This document shows, one piece after another, positions 35,925-44,468 of a stretch of DNA of 64,000 nucleotides (the first letter of the stretch is position 1; each line of letters opens with the position of its first letter). The position numbers and the translations under genes are program-made. Source of the DNA: Allostella sp. ATCC 35155 (GTDB lineage Bacteria; Pseudomonadota; Alphaproteobacteria; ATCC43930; Allostellaceae). The notes beneath the pieces are model-generated. The model was given only the letters and a program-made list of their open reading frames with translations, searched no databases and was not told the DNA's origin. The DNA lies in assembly GCA_006738865.1 (NCBI GenBank), contig AP019701.1, positions 1,546,001-1,610,000 of the forward strand, given 5' to 3'.

Positions 35925-37675
35925 GGCGTTGCTTTCCCCGCCGCGGGGTTCACCGTCAAGTCCGACGCGCGGCACAGGACCGTCGCCGCGGCACCGGGCC
36001 ACGAGCCGTCCGCGAAGCCTGCGCGGCATCGGTGCCGGCGGACCTTGCCGCTCGTCGTCCGCGGCAGGCCGCCCTCGCGCACGACCAGCACCTCGCTCGG
36101 CCGCAGCCCATGGGCGGCGGCGATGCGGTCGGCGATGCGCCGCAGCAGGGCCGGCAGGTCGGCGCTCCGGGCCTCCCCGCGTGCAAGCTCGATGGCGATG
36201 CCCATCTCTGGCCGGCCGGCACCGCCGATGGCAAAGGCGGCGGCCCCCAGGATCGGCGTCGGTGCCGCGGCCTCCGAGGCCGTCCGCTCGATGTCCTCGG
36301 GATGGTGGTTGACGCCGCGGATGACGATGACGTCGTCCCGCCGGCTGACCGGCACCAGCATGCCGTCATGCAGGAAGCCGAGGTCGCCGGTGGCGACGAA
36401 CTGGCCGTCGGCGCCCGGCAGCGGCGTGCCGAGCGGATGGGGCGGGCCGTCGGGATTCCACAGGCCAGAAGTCAGGCTGGGCCCGCCGACCCGGACGTCG
36501 CCGATGCGACCCTCGGGCAGCGCCTCGCCGGTCTCCGGGTCGACGATGCGCAGCTCGGCGCCGGCCCAGGTCCGGCCGCATGCGACGAGGCGGACACCGT
36601 CCGCCGCGGGACGGACGCGGCCGCGGCCCAACTCGGCCCGGTCGACGGTGACGGTGCGCATGCCGCTGCCGCCGCGGTCGCCGGTGACGAAGAGGGTCGC
36701 CTCGGCCAGCCCGTAGCAGGGATAGGGCGTGCCGGCAGACAGGCCGTGCGGCGCATAGGCCGCGACGAAGGCTTCGATGATCGCGGGATCGACGGCCTCC
36801 GCGCCGCAGCAGGCGACCCGCCAGGAGGAGAGGTCGAGTCCCTCCCGCTCCTCCGGCGGCACGCGCGAGACGCAGGCCTCGTACATGAAGGTCGGGCCGG
36901 TCGCGACCGAGCCGCGATAGCGGCTGATCGCCTGCAGCCAGCGCACCGGCTTCTGGACCACCCGGAGCGTCGGCAGCAGCACCGTCAGATTGGCGTCCGA
37001 GAGCGGCTGCAGGATGCCGCCCACCAGTCCCATGTCGTGGTGCGGCGGCAGCCAGCTCACCGACACCCAGCTCGGATCATGGCCGATCGACGCCTGCATC
37101 ATACGCTGGTTGGCGGCCAGCGCGCCGTGGCTGATGGCGAAGCCGCGCGGCGCCGCCGTCGAGCCCGAGCTGTACTGGACGAAGGCGATACGGCCCGGGT
37201 CGGAGGGCGGCGGTTCCCATCCGTCGCCGGCGCCGTCGGCGATACCGGCCAACTCGATGAGGGCGATGGTGCCGGCCGAGTCCTCCGGCAGCGGGCTGCG
37301 CGGGCCGGCACGATCGACCAGCAGGGCGGCCGGCCGGGCCGCCGCGATCACCGCGGCGAGCCGCTCGCGCGTGCGTGCGCTGGCGACCGCCGGGACCGGA
37401 ACGGCGACGGCTCCGGCGAGAAGACAGCCGAGGAACGCCGTCACGAAGGCCGCCCCGTTCTCGATCGCGATCAGGACGGCGCGGTCCCGGCAACCGGAGG
37501 CGGCCAGCACGGCGCCGACCGCCCGGCCGCGCCGCCAGAGGCCGGCGAAGTCGAGCCGTCCCGTCTCCCGCTCGCCGTCGCCGAGCTCGACGACGGCGGG
37601 GCGCTCAGGCTGATGGGCGGCCCGCCGGCGAAGCCGGTCGACCAGCAGCGCGGGCGAAGGATCGATCGTCGTCAA
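35921..37675 (-). CDS. Fatty acyl-AMP ligase (FAAL)
   Basis: 584-aa adenylate-forming enzyme. P-loop YSSGSTAAPRG (about residue 170), FAAL/FadD32-type SWLPPHHDMGLVGG, A5 region CYGLAEATLF, A7 TGDLGFLHDG, A8 VIRGVNHHPEDIE, and the C-terminal catalytic Lys in RTTSGKVRR. FAALs activate fatty acids as acyl-AMP and transfer them to an ACP rather than to CoA, which fits the ACP two genes downstream. The HHPEDIE and SWLPxHHDMG forms favour FAAL over acyl-CoA synthetase. First gene of the cassette; the ribosome site is weak. Confidence 0.92.
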   Translation of the reverse strand: MTTIDPSPALLVDRLRRRAAHQPERPAVVELGDGERETGRLDFAGLWRRGRAVGAVLAASGCRDRAVLIAIENGAAFVTAFLGCLLAGAVAVPVPAVASARTRERLAAVIAAARPAALLVDRAGPRSPLPEDSAGTIALIELAGIADGAGDGWEPPPSDPGRIAFVQYSSGSTAAPRGFAISHGALAANQRMMQASIGHDPSWVSVSWLPPHHDMGLVGGILQPLSDANLTVLLPTLRVVQKPVRWLQAISRYRGSVATGPTFMYEACVSRVPPEEREGLDLSSWRVACCGAEAVDPAIIEAFVAAYAPHGLSAGTPYPCYGLAEATLFVTGDRGGSGMRTVTVDRAELGRGRVRPAADGVRLVACGRTWAGAELRIVDPETGEALPEGRIGDVRVGGPSLTSGLWNPDGPPHPLGTPLPGADGQFVATGDLGFLHDGMLVPVSRRDDVIVIRGVNHHPEDIERTASEAAAPTPILGAAAFAIGGAGRPEMGIAIELARGEARSADLPALLRRIADRIAAAHGLRPSEVLVVREGGLPRTTSGKVRRHRCRAGFADGSWPGAAATVLCRASDLTVNPAAGKATP

Positions 37676-37770
37676 TGGCTTGCGGGACAGTCGCCTTTCT
37701 GCGCCCGGAACCTACACTGGCCGCTGCGCGATGGGAACGGTTCCGTCGCCGCAGGTCGGTCAGTGTCTGC

Positions 37771-38154
37771 TCAGAAGTCGAAGAGATCGTCCAGGATCGA
37801 CTTCCGCTTGCCGCCCCGGCGACGATGATCGTCGTCGTCATCGTCGTACCGGCGGCCGTCGCGGGCGCGGTCGTCGTAGCGGCGCTCCTCGAACCGCCGA
37901 TCCTCCTCGCGCCGCGGCCGGCGATAGTCCTCTTCGCGCGCCGGCTGCTCCCAGGGACGGCCGGTGCCGGATCGGTCGACCGGCGCTGCCGGGGGTGGCG
38001 GTTCCGCCGCGCCGACGGGTTCGGCCGACCGCGCGATGATCTTGTCCAACTCCCCGCGATCGAGCCAGACGCCGCGGCACTTCGGGCAATAGTCGATCTC
38101 GATCCCCGAACGCTCGGTCATCATCAGCTCGGTCTCGTCGAGCGGGCACTTCAT
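37771..38154 (-). CDS. TFIIB-type zinc ribbon protein with Arg/Asp-rich tail
   Basis: 127-aa protein. The N-terminal ~40 residues form a zf-TFIIB ribbon: MKCPLDETELMM and DYCPKCRGVWLDRGELDKI. One canonical ligand is changed: the first knuckle reads C-P-L-D rather than C-x2-C. The rest is low-complexity, rich in Arg, Asp and Pro (REEDYRRPRREEDRR ... DDDDDDHRRR), ending ILDDLFDF. Function is unknown; a nucleic acid or protein contact is plausible from the charge pattern. GGAGG before ATG 38154 fixes the start. Confidence 0.88.
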   Translation of the reverse strand: MKCPLDETELMMTERSGIEIDYCPKCRGVWLDRGELDKIIARSAEPVGAAEPPPPAAPVDRSGTGRPWEQPAREEDYRRPRREEDRRFEERRYDDRARDGRRYDDDDDDHRRRGGKRKSILDDLFDF

Positions 38155-38227
38155 CGCGATCCTCCGGTCAGATTGGCAACGCGGTCGAAATGGGGTTTCG
38201 CGATCCCGTTGGCAACCGATGGCCGCC

Positions 38228-38626
38228 CTATCGGGTGCCGCCTGCGGCGTCGAAGCGGCGGAGATAGGCGACGAGGTCGGCGAGATCGCGGTCGTTGCGC
38301 AATCCGGCATAGATCATCCGCGTGCCGGGCATGAAGGCGCGCGGGTCGCGCAGGTAGGCCGCCAGAGTCTGGTCGTCCCAGACGACGTCGGAACGGCGGC
38401 TGGCGGGCGAATAGGGGAAGCCAGCGACTGTACCAGCCTTGCGGCCGACGATGCCGTTGAGGACCGGTCCGACGCGGTTCTTCGCGGCCGGCCCGACCAT
38501 GTGGCAGACGGCGCAGGCGCGCTTGAAGACCTGCTCGCCGCGGCCGGCATCCTGGGCGACGGAGGGGGATGCCGCGACGGCGGCGGCGATGAATGTGGAA
38601 GCAGCGAGGCGGCGCAGGGACGGCAT
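38228..38626 (-). CDS. Class I c-type cytochrome
   Basis: 132-aa periplasmic cytochrome c. Signal peptide MPSLRRLAASTFIAAAVAAS ending SVAQ, haem-binding CAVCH (Cys38, Cys41, His42), and the distal Met104 in PGTRMIYAGL, the mitochondrial-type/c2 pattern. It should shuttle electrons between periplasmic dehydrogenases or the bc1 complex and an oxidase. GGAG 6 nt before ATG 38626 sets the start. It lies 73 bp upstream of the zinc ribbon gene on the same strand. Confidence 0.92.
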   Translation of the reverse strand: MPSLRRLAASTFIAAAVAASPSVAQDAGRGEQVFKRACAVCHMVGPAAKNRVGPVLNGIVGRKAGTVAGFPYSPASRRSDVVWDDQTLAAYLRDPRAFMPGTRMIYAGLRNDRDLADLVAYLRRFDAAGGTR

Positions 38627-38783
38627 GTCGGCTCCGGTGACAGGGACGGAATCGGCAGGGCGCATGGGAGCCGAATCTGGCGGCAGGGGCGCCGGCACGT
38701 CCATCCTGTATTCGGACGGGGCTGCGAGAGCGACGTCGTCGCAGGCTGCGACCGTGCAACGCGGCGCATGTCCGGCCGTAGGG

Positions 38784-39422
38784 CTAGACCGGCCGCCGCT
38801 CCGTCGCCAGCCGGACGGCGAGGCCGGCCAGGACCGTCGCCATCAACCAGCGCTGGACGACAAGCCAGGTCGGCCGCGTGCGGAACCAGGCCGCGACGGT
38901 GCCGGCGGCGAAGACGATCGCGAGGTTGACCGAGAAGCTGACGGCAATCTGCGCCCCGCCGAGCAGCACCGCCTGGGCCAGGACATGGCCGCGCTCGGGC
39001 TCGATGAACTGCGGCAGCAGCGAGAGGTAGAGGACCGCGATCTTGGGATTGAGCAGGTTGGTGAGGAAGCCCATCCAGAACAGCCGCGCCGGCCGGTCGT
39101 GCGGCAGGTCGGCGCGTGGCTGCAGCGGCGAGCGCGCACCCGGCCGCACTGAATTCCAGGCGAGCCACAGGAGGTAGGCCGCACCCGCCCACTGGATCGC
39201 CTCGTAGGCAAGCGGCACCGCCAGCAGCAGCGCGGTCAGGCCGAAGGCGGCGCACAGCATGTAGAAGACGAAGCCGGCGACGACGCCGAGCAGCGACAGG
39301 AAGCCCGCCCAGCGTCCCTGGGTGATGGACCGGCCGATCAGGTAGATCATGTTGGGCCCCGGCGTCAGCACCATGCCGAGCGCCACCGCCGCGAAGGCCG
39401 CCAGACTGCCGAGCGAGATCAA
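38784..39422 (-). CDS. LysE/RhtB-family exporter
   Basis: 212-aa inner-membrane protein with about six hydrophobic helices. GMVLTPGPNMIYLIGRSI at the N-terminus and NPKIAVLYLSLLPQF mid-protein are the family signatures. Members export amino acids such as lysine, threonine or homoserine. It is preceded by a LysR regulator on the same strand, 141 bp upstream, with a dyad between them that may be its operator. Confidence 0.92.
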   Translation of the reverse strand: MISLGSLAAFAAVALGMVLTPGPNMIYLIGRSITQGRWAGFLSLLGVVAGFVFYMLCAAFGLTALLLAVPLAYEAIQWAGAAYLLWLAWNSVRPGARSPLQPRADLPHDRPARLFWMGFLTNLLNPKIAVLYLSLLPQFIEPERGHVLAQAVLLGGAQIAVSFSVNLAIVFAAGTVAAWFRTRPTWLVVQRWLMATVLAGLAVRLATERRPV

Positions 39423-39491
39423 GGGGAGGCCTCCTGCCGGTTGCCGTCGCGAGGACGATGCGCAGCGCGATCTGCGGCGGACAACCGGAAC

Positions 39492-39508
39492 ATTGTCGCC
39501 GGGACAAT
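39492..39508. promoter_or_regulatory. Perfect dyad upstream of the LysE-family exporter
   Basis: ATTGTC, 5-nt centre, GACAAT. Placed 70 bp upstream of the exporter start. Candidate regulator site, possibly for the adjacent LysR protein; no direct evidence. Confidence 0.35.
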
Positions 39509-39563
39509 TCGGATCGGGCGGATGCCGACCTGCCAGTGGATCCGGTAGGCCGGGCGCGGCCGC

Positions 39564-40460
39564 TCAGCCGCTGCTGCGGGCCGTCTCGACCGCGATGCGC
39601 ACGGCGCGGGCGGTCTGCGGGTCGACATCGTGGCGCCGGTGGGCGATCGCCAGCCGGACGAAGGGGCGGACGTCGGTGATCGCAAGGCAGCGGGTGCCGG
39701 GCGGGGCGAAGAGGCGCACCGATTCCGGCAGCAGCGCCAGGCCGTAGCCGGCGGCCACCAGCATCATCACCGACGGGGTGTCGTCCGCCTCGGGGCCGTG
39801 CTCGAGGACGATCCGGTCGCGCCGCAGCCGCTCCTCCATGCGCTGCTGGAAGCTGGTGCCGAGCACGGCCCCGTGGCGGACCCAGCATTGGCCGGCGAGG
39901 TCGGCGAGGCGCAGCGCGTCCCGCCGCGCCAGCGGATGGGCCGCGGGCAGGGCGCAGACCATCCCCTCCTGCCGGACGGTCGTGAGCGAGAGGCTGCCGG
40001 CGGTGGCGGGCGGCCGCAGGAAGGCGATCTCGATGCGGTCGGTGCGCAGCATCTCCAGCTGCTGGGCCGAGGTCGCGCGGACCAGCCGGACGGGGCGGCG
40101 CAGCGTCGTCCGCCAGCGTTCGAGCACCACCGGCAGCAGCGCCTGGGCGGCCGACAGGAAGCCGACGCGCAGGGGCGCGGTGTTCCCCGGATCGTCGCGC
40201 GCCGCCGCGCGCATGGCGCCCTCGAGCAGGCGCAGAGCGGGCCCGGCCTGATCGCGCAGGCGGGCTCCGCCGACGGTCAGCGCGACCGAGCGCGACGTGC
40301 GGTCGAAGAGGGCGGCGCCGACGAGGGCCTCGAGGCGGCGGATGCGGCGGCTCAGCACCGGCTGGGCGACGCCGAGGCGTTCGGCGGCGCGCCCGAAATG
40401 CAGTTCCTCCGCCAGCACCAGGAATCCGCGCAGGTCGGCCGGCAGCCAGTTCTCGGCCAA
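39564..40460 (-). CDS. LysR-family transcriptional regulator
   Basis: 298-aa regulator. N-terminal winged HTH: LRGFLVLAEELHFGRAAERLGVAQPVLSRR (given here in part: FGRAAERLGVAQPVLSRRI), then an effector-binding domain (PLRVGFLSAAQALLPVVL onward) related to the PBP fold. The start is TTG 40460, supported by GGAAAGGG at 40467-40474; the frame is open upstream but not homologous. It is divergent from the M19 dipeptidase-like gene and upstream of the LysE exporter, either of which it may control. Confidence 0.9.
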   Translation of the reverse strand: MAENWLPADLRGFLVLAEELHFGRAAERLGVAQPVLSRRIRRLEALVGAALFDRTSRSVALTVGGARLRDQAGPALRLLEGAMRAAARDDPGNTAPLRVGFLSAAQALLPVVLERWRTTLRRPVRLVRATSAQQLEMLRTDRIEIAFLRPPATAGSLSLTTVRQEGMVCALPAAHPLARRDALRLADLAGQCWVRHGAVLGTSFQQRMEERLRRDRIVLEHGPEADDTPSVMMLVAAGYGLALLPESVRLFAPPGTRCLAITDVRPFVRLAIAHRRHDVDPQTARAVRIAVETARSSG

Positions 40461-40466
40461 TTGATA

Positions 40467-40474
40467 CCCTTTCC
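40467..40474 (-). promoter_or_regulatory. Shine-Dalgarno deciding a TTG start
   Basis: GGAAAGGG on the - strand, 6 nt before TTG 40460. No ATG or GTG nearby gives a family-like N-terminus. Confidence 0.6.
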
Positions 40475-40483
40475 GGCATCGAT

Positions 40484-40509
40484 CCGATGGAATCCGTATT
40501 GGACATCGG
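40484..40509. promoter_or_regulatory. Dyad in the LysR / dipeptidase divergent spacer
   Basis: CCGATG, 14-nt centre, CATCGG. It sits 50 bp before the dipeptidase-like start and 24 bp before the regulator start, where a LysR site would be expected. Arms are only 6 bp. Confidence 0.35.
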
Positions 40510-40558
40510 GGCGGACGCGCAAGCAGCCTCTTCGCCTGGGGTTGCAGGCGAGGTGCGG

Positions 40559-41605
40559 ATGTCGGACGTGGCGATTGCGGAAGCGGCGGCGGACGAGGTG
40601 CAGCGGCGCACCGACGCACTCCATGACGCGGCGGTGGTCTGCGACCTGACGCTGCCCTGGGGACCGGGCTATGCCAACCAGGACACGGTGCTGGCGCGCT
40701 TCCGGCAGAGCGGGATCGACTTCGTCTCGCTGACGATCGGCCTCGACCGCATGTCGCTCGAACAGACGATCCGCCACATCGCCGCCGAGCGGGCGCGCTT
40801 CGCCGCGCTGGAGCCGGAAGGCTATGTCCTGGCCGAGAGCGTGGAGGACATCCTGAAGGCCAAGCACGCCGGCAAGCTCGCGGTCGGCTTCCACTTCCAG
40901 GGCTCGAACCCGCTGGCCGGTGACCCGAAGATGGTCGGGCTCTACTACCGCCTCGGCGTCCGCCACATGCTCTTCGCCTACAACCAGCGCAACATGGCGG
41001 CCGACGGCTGCCACGAGGACAGCGACTGCGGGCTGAGCCGCTATGGCCGGGCCCTGGTGCGCGAGATGAACCGGGTCGGCATGATCGTCGACTGCACCCA
41101 TACCGGGCATCGCTCGACCATGGACATCGTCGAACTGTCCGCCGATCCGGTCATGTTCTCGCACTCCAATGCCTGGAGCCTCGTCCCGCACGACCGCAAC
41201 ATCAAGGACGATCAGATCGACGCCTGCGCGGCCCGGGGCGGCCTCATCGGCATCAACGGGGTCGGCCATTTCCTCGCTGAGGACATGGTGGCGACGCCCG
41301 AGGCGATGTTCCGCCATGTCGACTACATGGTTTCGCGCATCGGCTGGCAGCATGTCTCGATCGGCATCGACCATGTCTATTACGGCGAGCAGATGGCGGC
41401 CCGCCGGGCGGCCAACCCGGACACGTTTCCCAAGGGCTATCCGGCCGGCGGCCGGCTCGCGTCCTACTTGGCGCCGGAGGATCTGCGCGCCGTCACCGGC
41501 CTGATGGTCCGGCACGGCTATCCCGACGCGGCCGTCCGCGGAATTCTCGGAGAGAACTTCCTGGCGCTTGCCCGGCGCGTCTGGAAGCCCGTAGCCACCG
41601 CATGA
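40559..41605 (+). CDS. Membrane-dipeptidase-like (M19 family) protein with missing metal ligands
   Basis: 348-aa TIM-barrel protein of the renal dipeptidase (M19) family. Conserved second-half features are intact: VDCTHTGHRSTMD and FSHSNAWSLVPHDRN (two His of metal site 2) and IGIDHVYYG. The usual N-terminal HxD ligand pair is not seen (VVCDLTLPWG instead) and the bridging Glu is replaced by Gln in FHFQGSN. So metal site 1 is probably lost, and dipeptidase activity is doubtful. Start 40559 has GGCGAGG; ATG 40487 lacks a ribosome site. It is followed 17 bp later by a peptide-type binding protein, suggesting a shared substrate. Confidence 0.85.
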   Translation: MSDVAIAEAAADEVQRRTDALHDAAVVCDLTLPWGPGYANQDTVLARFRQSGIDFVSLTIGLDRMSLEQTIRHIAAERARFAALEPEGYVLAESVEDILKAKHAGKLAVGFHFQGSNPLAGDPKMVGLYYRLGVRHMLFAYNQRNMAADGCHEDSDCGLSRYGRALVREMNRVGMIVDCTHTGHRSTMDIVELSADPVMFSHSNAWSLVPHDRNIKDDQIDACAARGGLIGINGVGHFLAEDMVATPEAMFRHVDYMVSRIGWQHVSIGIDHVYYGEQMAARRAANPDTFPKGYPAGGRLASYLAPEDLRAVTGLMVRHGYPDAAVRGILGENFLALARRVWKPVATA

Positions 41606-41622
41606 TCGGGGGGAGAGGAGCC

Positions 41623-43230
41623 ATGTCCATGCTTTCGCGCAAGTTCGGTCCTGCGGCGGCCGGTACGCTTCTGGCGCTGGCGCTGCTCGTCGCCCCGGGC
41701 GTCACTTCGGGGGCTTCGGCCCAGGAACTGAAGATCGGTGCACGCGCCGATCCGACGGTCGATCCGCACTACCTCTACCTCTCGACCAACATGGCCTATT
41801 CCCGGCACATCTTCGACGCCCTGGTCGACAAGGACGCGGAATCGCGCCGGCGGCCCGGCCTCGCCGTGTCGTGGAAGGCCGTGGCGCCGACGATCTGGGA
41901 GTTCCGCCTGCGCGAAGGCGTCAAGTTCCATGACGGGCAGGACTTCACCGCCCAGGACGTCGCCTTCTCGATCGACCGCGTGCGGACGCTGCCCAACAAC
42001 CCCAATCCCTACACCAACAACGTCCGGCCGATCGTGCGGACGGAGATCGTCGACCCTCTCACGGTGCGCTTCCACACCGAGGCGCCGGCGCCGCAGCTGC
42101 CGGGCCTGCTCGGCAACGTCTTCATCGTCTCGCACAAGGCGGCCGCAGGCGCGGCGCCGGGTGATTTCCGCACCGCCAAGGCCGCGATCGGAACCGGGCC
42201 CTACCGCTTCGACGGCTACAAGCCTGCCGAGGCGCTTCGCCTCGTCCGCAACGACGCCTATTGGGGCACCCGGCCGGTCTGGGAGGTGCTGACCTTCCGC
42301 GTCATTCCCAACGACACCGCGCGGGCGGCGGCGCTGCTGGCGGGGGACGTCGACGCGATCGACTTCGTTCCCTCGACGGAGGTGGCCTCGCTGGAGCGCA
42401 ATCCGCGCGTCGCGGTGTTCAAGCGGACGTCGGACCGCACGATGTATTTCGGGCTCGATGTCGGCCGCCAGCAATCGCCGTTCGCCCGCGATCTCGAGGG
42501 CAAGGTGCTCGACCCCAACCCGCTGCGCGACGTCCGGGTGCGCCGCGCGATCGCGATGGCGCTCGACCGCAAGGCGATCGTCGGGCGCATCATGGAGGGG
42601 CTGGCGACGGCGGCCGAGCAGCCGGCAGCCAGCCACATCACCGGCTATGACCCGGCCCTGCCGCCGCTGCCCTTCGATCCCGAAGGGGCGAAGGCCCTGC
42701 TGCGCGAGGCCGGGTTCCCGGACGGGTTCCAGCTCACCGTCCATTGCCCGCGCGACCGCTGGGTCAACGACGCCAAGCTGTGCCAGGCGGCCGGCCAGAT
42801 GCTGGCGCGGATCGGTCTCAAGATGCAGGTCGAGACGTTGCCCGCCAACGTCTTCTTCTCGCGCAACTCGCTGACGCGGAACGAGTTCAGCATGTGGCTC
42901 GGCGGCTGGGCGCACAGCTCGACGGGCGATACGTCGGCCTTCTTCACCGGCCATATCCATACGACCGACCGCAGCCGCGGGCTCGGCTCGATCAACCGCG
43001 CGCAGTTCTCCGATCCGGCGGTGGACGCCCTCATCATGAAGGCGGTGACCGAGCTCGACGACGAGCGGCGCGAGGCGCTGCTGCGCGAGACGATGGGGGC
43101 GGTGATGACCGCGCTGCCCTATATCCCGCTGCACACCCAGATGACGATCGTCGCCGCCCGCAAGGGCCTCTTCCTGGAGGCCCGCGCGGACGAGCAGACG
43201 TCGGTCCTGACGGCCCGGCCGCAACCGTAA
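41623..43230 (+). CDS. Family 5 (oligopeptide-type) ABC substrate-binding protein
   Basis: 535-aa periplasmic binding protein. Signal peptide includes AAAGTLLALALLVAPG and ends ASAQ; then family motifs FRLREGVKFHDGQDFTAQDV and IGTGPYRFDGYKP. Binds peptides, opines or other organic solutes. It has no permease or ATPase beside it, so it may share the transporter at 54-57.7 kb or one elsewhere. ATG 41623 and ATG 41629 are both possible after the G-rich ribosome site. Convergent with the aminotransferase, 16 bp away. Confidence 0.92.
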   Translation: MSMLSRKFGPAAAGTLLALALLVAPGVTSGASAQELKIGARADPTVDPHYLYLSTNMAYSRHIFDALVDKDAESRRRPGLAVSWKAVAPTIWEFRLREGVKFHDGQDFTAQDVAFSIDRVRTLPNNPNPYTNNVRPIVRTEIVDPLTVRFHTEAPAPQLPGLLGNVFIVSHKAAAGAAPGDFRTAKAAIGTGPYRFDGYKPAEALRLVRNDAYWGTRPVWEVLTFRVIPNDTARAAALLAGDVDAIDFVPSTEVASLERNPRVAVFKRTSDRTMYFGLDVGRQQSPFARDLEGKVLDPNPLRDVRVRRAIAMALDRKAIVGRIMEGLATAAEQPAASHITGYDPALPPLPFDPEGAKALLREAGFPDGFQLTVHCPRDRWVNDAKLCQAAGQMLARIGLKMQVETLPANVFFSRNSLTRNEFSMWLGGWAHSSTGDTSAFFTGHIHTTDRSRGLGSINRAQFSDPAVDALIMKAVTELDDERREALLRETMGAVMTALPYIPLHTQMTIVAARKGLFLEARADEQTSVLTARPQP

Positions 43231-43246
43231 TGCGGCCGCTTGCCGG

Positions 43247-44422
43247 CTACCGGTTGCCGCCGAGGAAGTCCATCGCCGCCTGGACGCCACCCTTCGTGTA
43301 GGGGACGCCGGCGGCGGCAAGGCCCATCTCGACGCCGGCCAGCGTGCCGATCAGCATCAGGTCGTTGAAGTCGCCGAGATGGCCGATGCGGAAGACCCGG
43401 CCCTTGAGGCGGCCGAGGCCGTTGCCGAGCGACAGGTTGGAGCGTTCGAGGATCGTCGCGCGGAGCTGGTCGGCATCATGGCCGGCCGGCACCATGACGG
43501 CGGTCAGCGAGGGCGAGTATTCGGCCGGGTTGCGGCACAGCACTTCGAGGCCCCAGCTGCGGACCGCGCGGCGTGCCGCTTCGGCGTGGCGCTGGTGGCG
43601 GGCGAACACCGCCGGCAGCCCTTCCTCCTCGACCAGCAGGATCAGCGCCTCGTTGAGGCCGTAGAGCAGGTTGGTCGCGGGCGTATAGGGGAAATAGCCG
43701 GTCGGATTGACGCCCAGCATCGCCTCCCAGTCCCAGTAGGCGCGCGGCAGCCTGGCGGTCTTCGCGGCCGCCCGCGCCTTCTCGCTGACCGCGTTGAAGC
43801 CGAGGCCGGGCGGCAGCATCAGGCCCTTCTGCGAGCCCGTCACGGTGACGTCGACGCCCCACTCGTCGTGCCGGTACTCGATCGAGGCGAGCGAGGAGAC
43901 GGTGTCGACGAAGAGCAGCGCCGGGTGGTTCGCGGCGTCGATGGCGCGGCGGACGGCGGCGATGTCGCTGGTGACGCCGGTCGAGGTCTCGTTGTGGACG
44001 ACCGCGACGGCCTTGATCGAATGGGTCGAATCCTCGGCCAGCCGTGCCTCGATGGCGGCGGCGTCGACGCCGGACCGCCAGTCGCCCGGAACGAACTCGG
44101 TGACGATGCCGAGCTTGCGCGCCATCTCCTGCCACAGGGTGGCGAAATGGCCGGTCTCGAACATCAGCACGCGGTCGCCGGGGGAGAGGGTGTTGACCAG
44201 CGCCGCCTCCCACGCGCCGGTGCCCGAGCCGGGGAAGATGATGACCGGGCCCTCGGTGCCGAACACCGGCTTGATCCGCTCCAGCACCTCATGGCCGAGG
44301 CGCCCGAAATCCGGCCCGCGATGGTCGATCGTCGGCCGGTCGATGGCGCGCAGCACCCGGTCCGGCACGTTGGTCGGCCCCGGGATCTGGAGGAAGTGGC
44401 GGCCCGGCTGGTGCTTCGGCAT
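43247..44422 (-). CDS. Class V aminotransferase, serine/alanine-glyoxylate type
   Basis: 391-aa PLP enzyme that transfers an amino group from serine or alanine to glyoxylate. HFLQIPGPTNVPDRVLRA at the N-terminus and the PLP Lys in VTGSQKGLMLPPG are diagnostic. Alternative starts are ATG 44431 and further upstream; 44422 begins the conserved part and is preceded by GGGGATGAG. It is divergent from the large D-2-hydroxyacid dehydrogenase, with a strong palindrome in the 70-bp gap, so both probably answer to the same GntR repressor. Together they suggest a glycolate/glyoxylate or serine pathway. Confidence 0.9.
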   Translation of the reverse strand: MPKHQPGRHFLQIPGPTNVPDRVLRAIDRPTIDHRGPDFGRLGHEVLERIKPVFGTEGPVIIFPGSGTGAWEAALVNTLSPGDRVLMFETGHFATLWQEMARKLGIVTEFVPGDWRSGVDAAAIEARLAEDSTHSIKAVAVVHNETSTGVTSDIAAVRRAIDAANHPALLFVDTVSSLASIEYRHDEWGVDVTVTGSQKGLMLPPGLGFNAVSEKARAAAKTARLPRAYWDWEAMLGVNPTGYFPYTPATNLLYGLNEALILLVEEEGLPAVFARHQRHAEAARRAVRSWGLEVLCRNPAEYSPSLTAVMVPAGHDADQLRATILERSNLSLGNGLGRLKGRVFRIGHLGDFNDLMLIGTLAGVEMGLAAAGVPYTKGGVQAAMDFLGGNR

Positions 44423-44441
44423 CGGTCTCATCCCCATTGAG

Positions 44442-44468
44442 TTCGATTGCATTATGTATACAATCGAA
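44442..44468. promoter_or_regulatory. Palindromic operator for a GntR-type regulator
   Basis: Perfect 8-bp arms TTCGATTG and CAATCGAA, spaced by 11 nt that include the 8-bp palindrome TGTATACA (44455-44462). GTATAC cores within AT-rich flanks are typical of GntR-family operators. It lies between divergent genes and one of them is followed by a GntR/FCD regulator gene. Confidence 0.65.
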
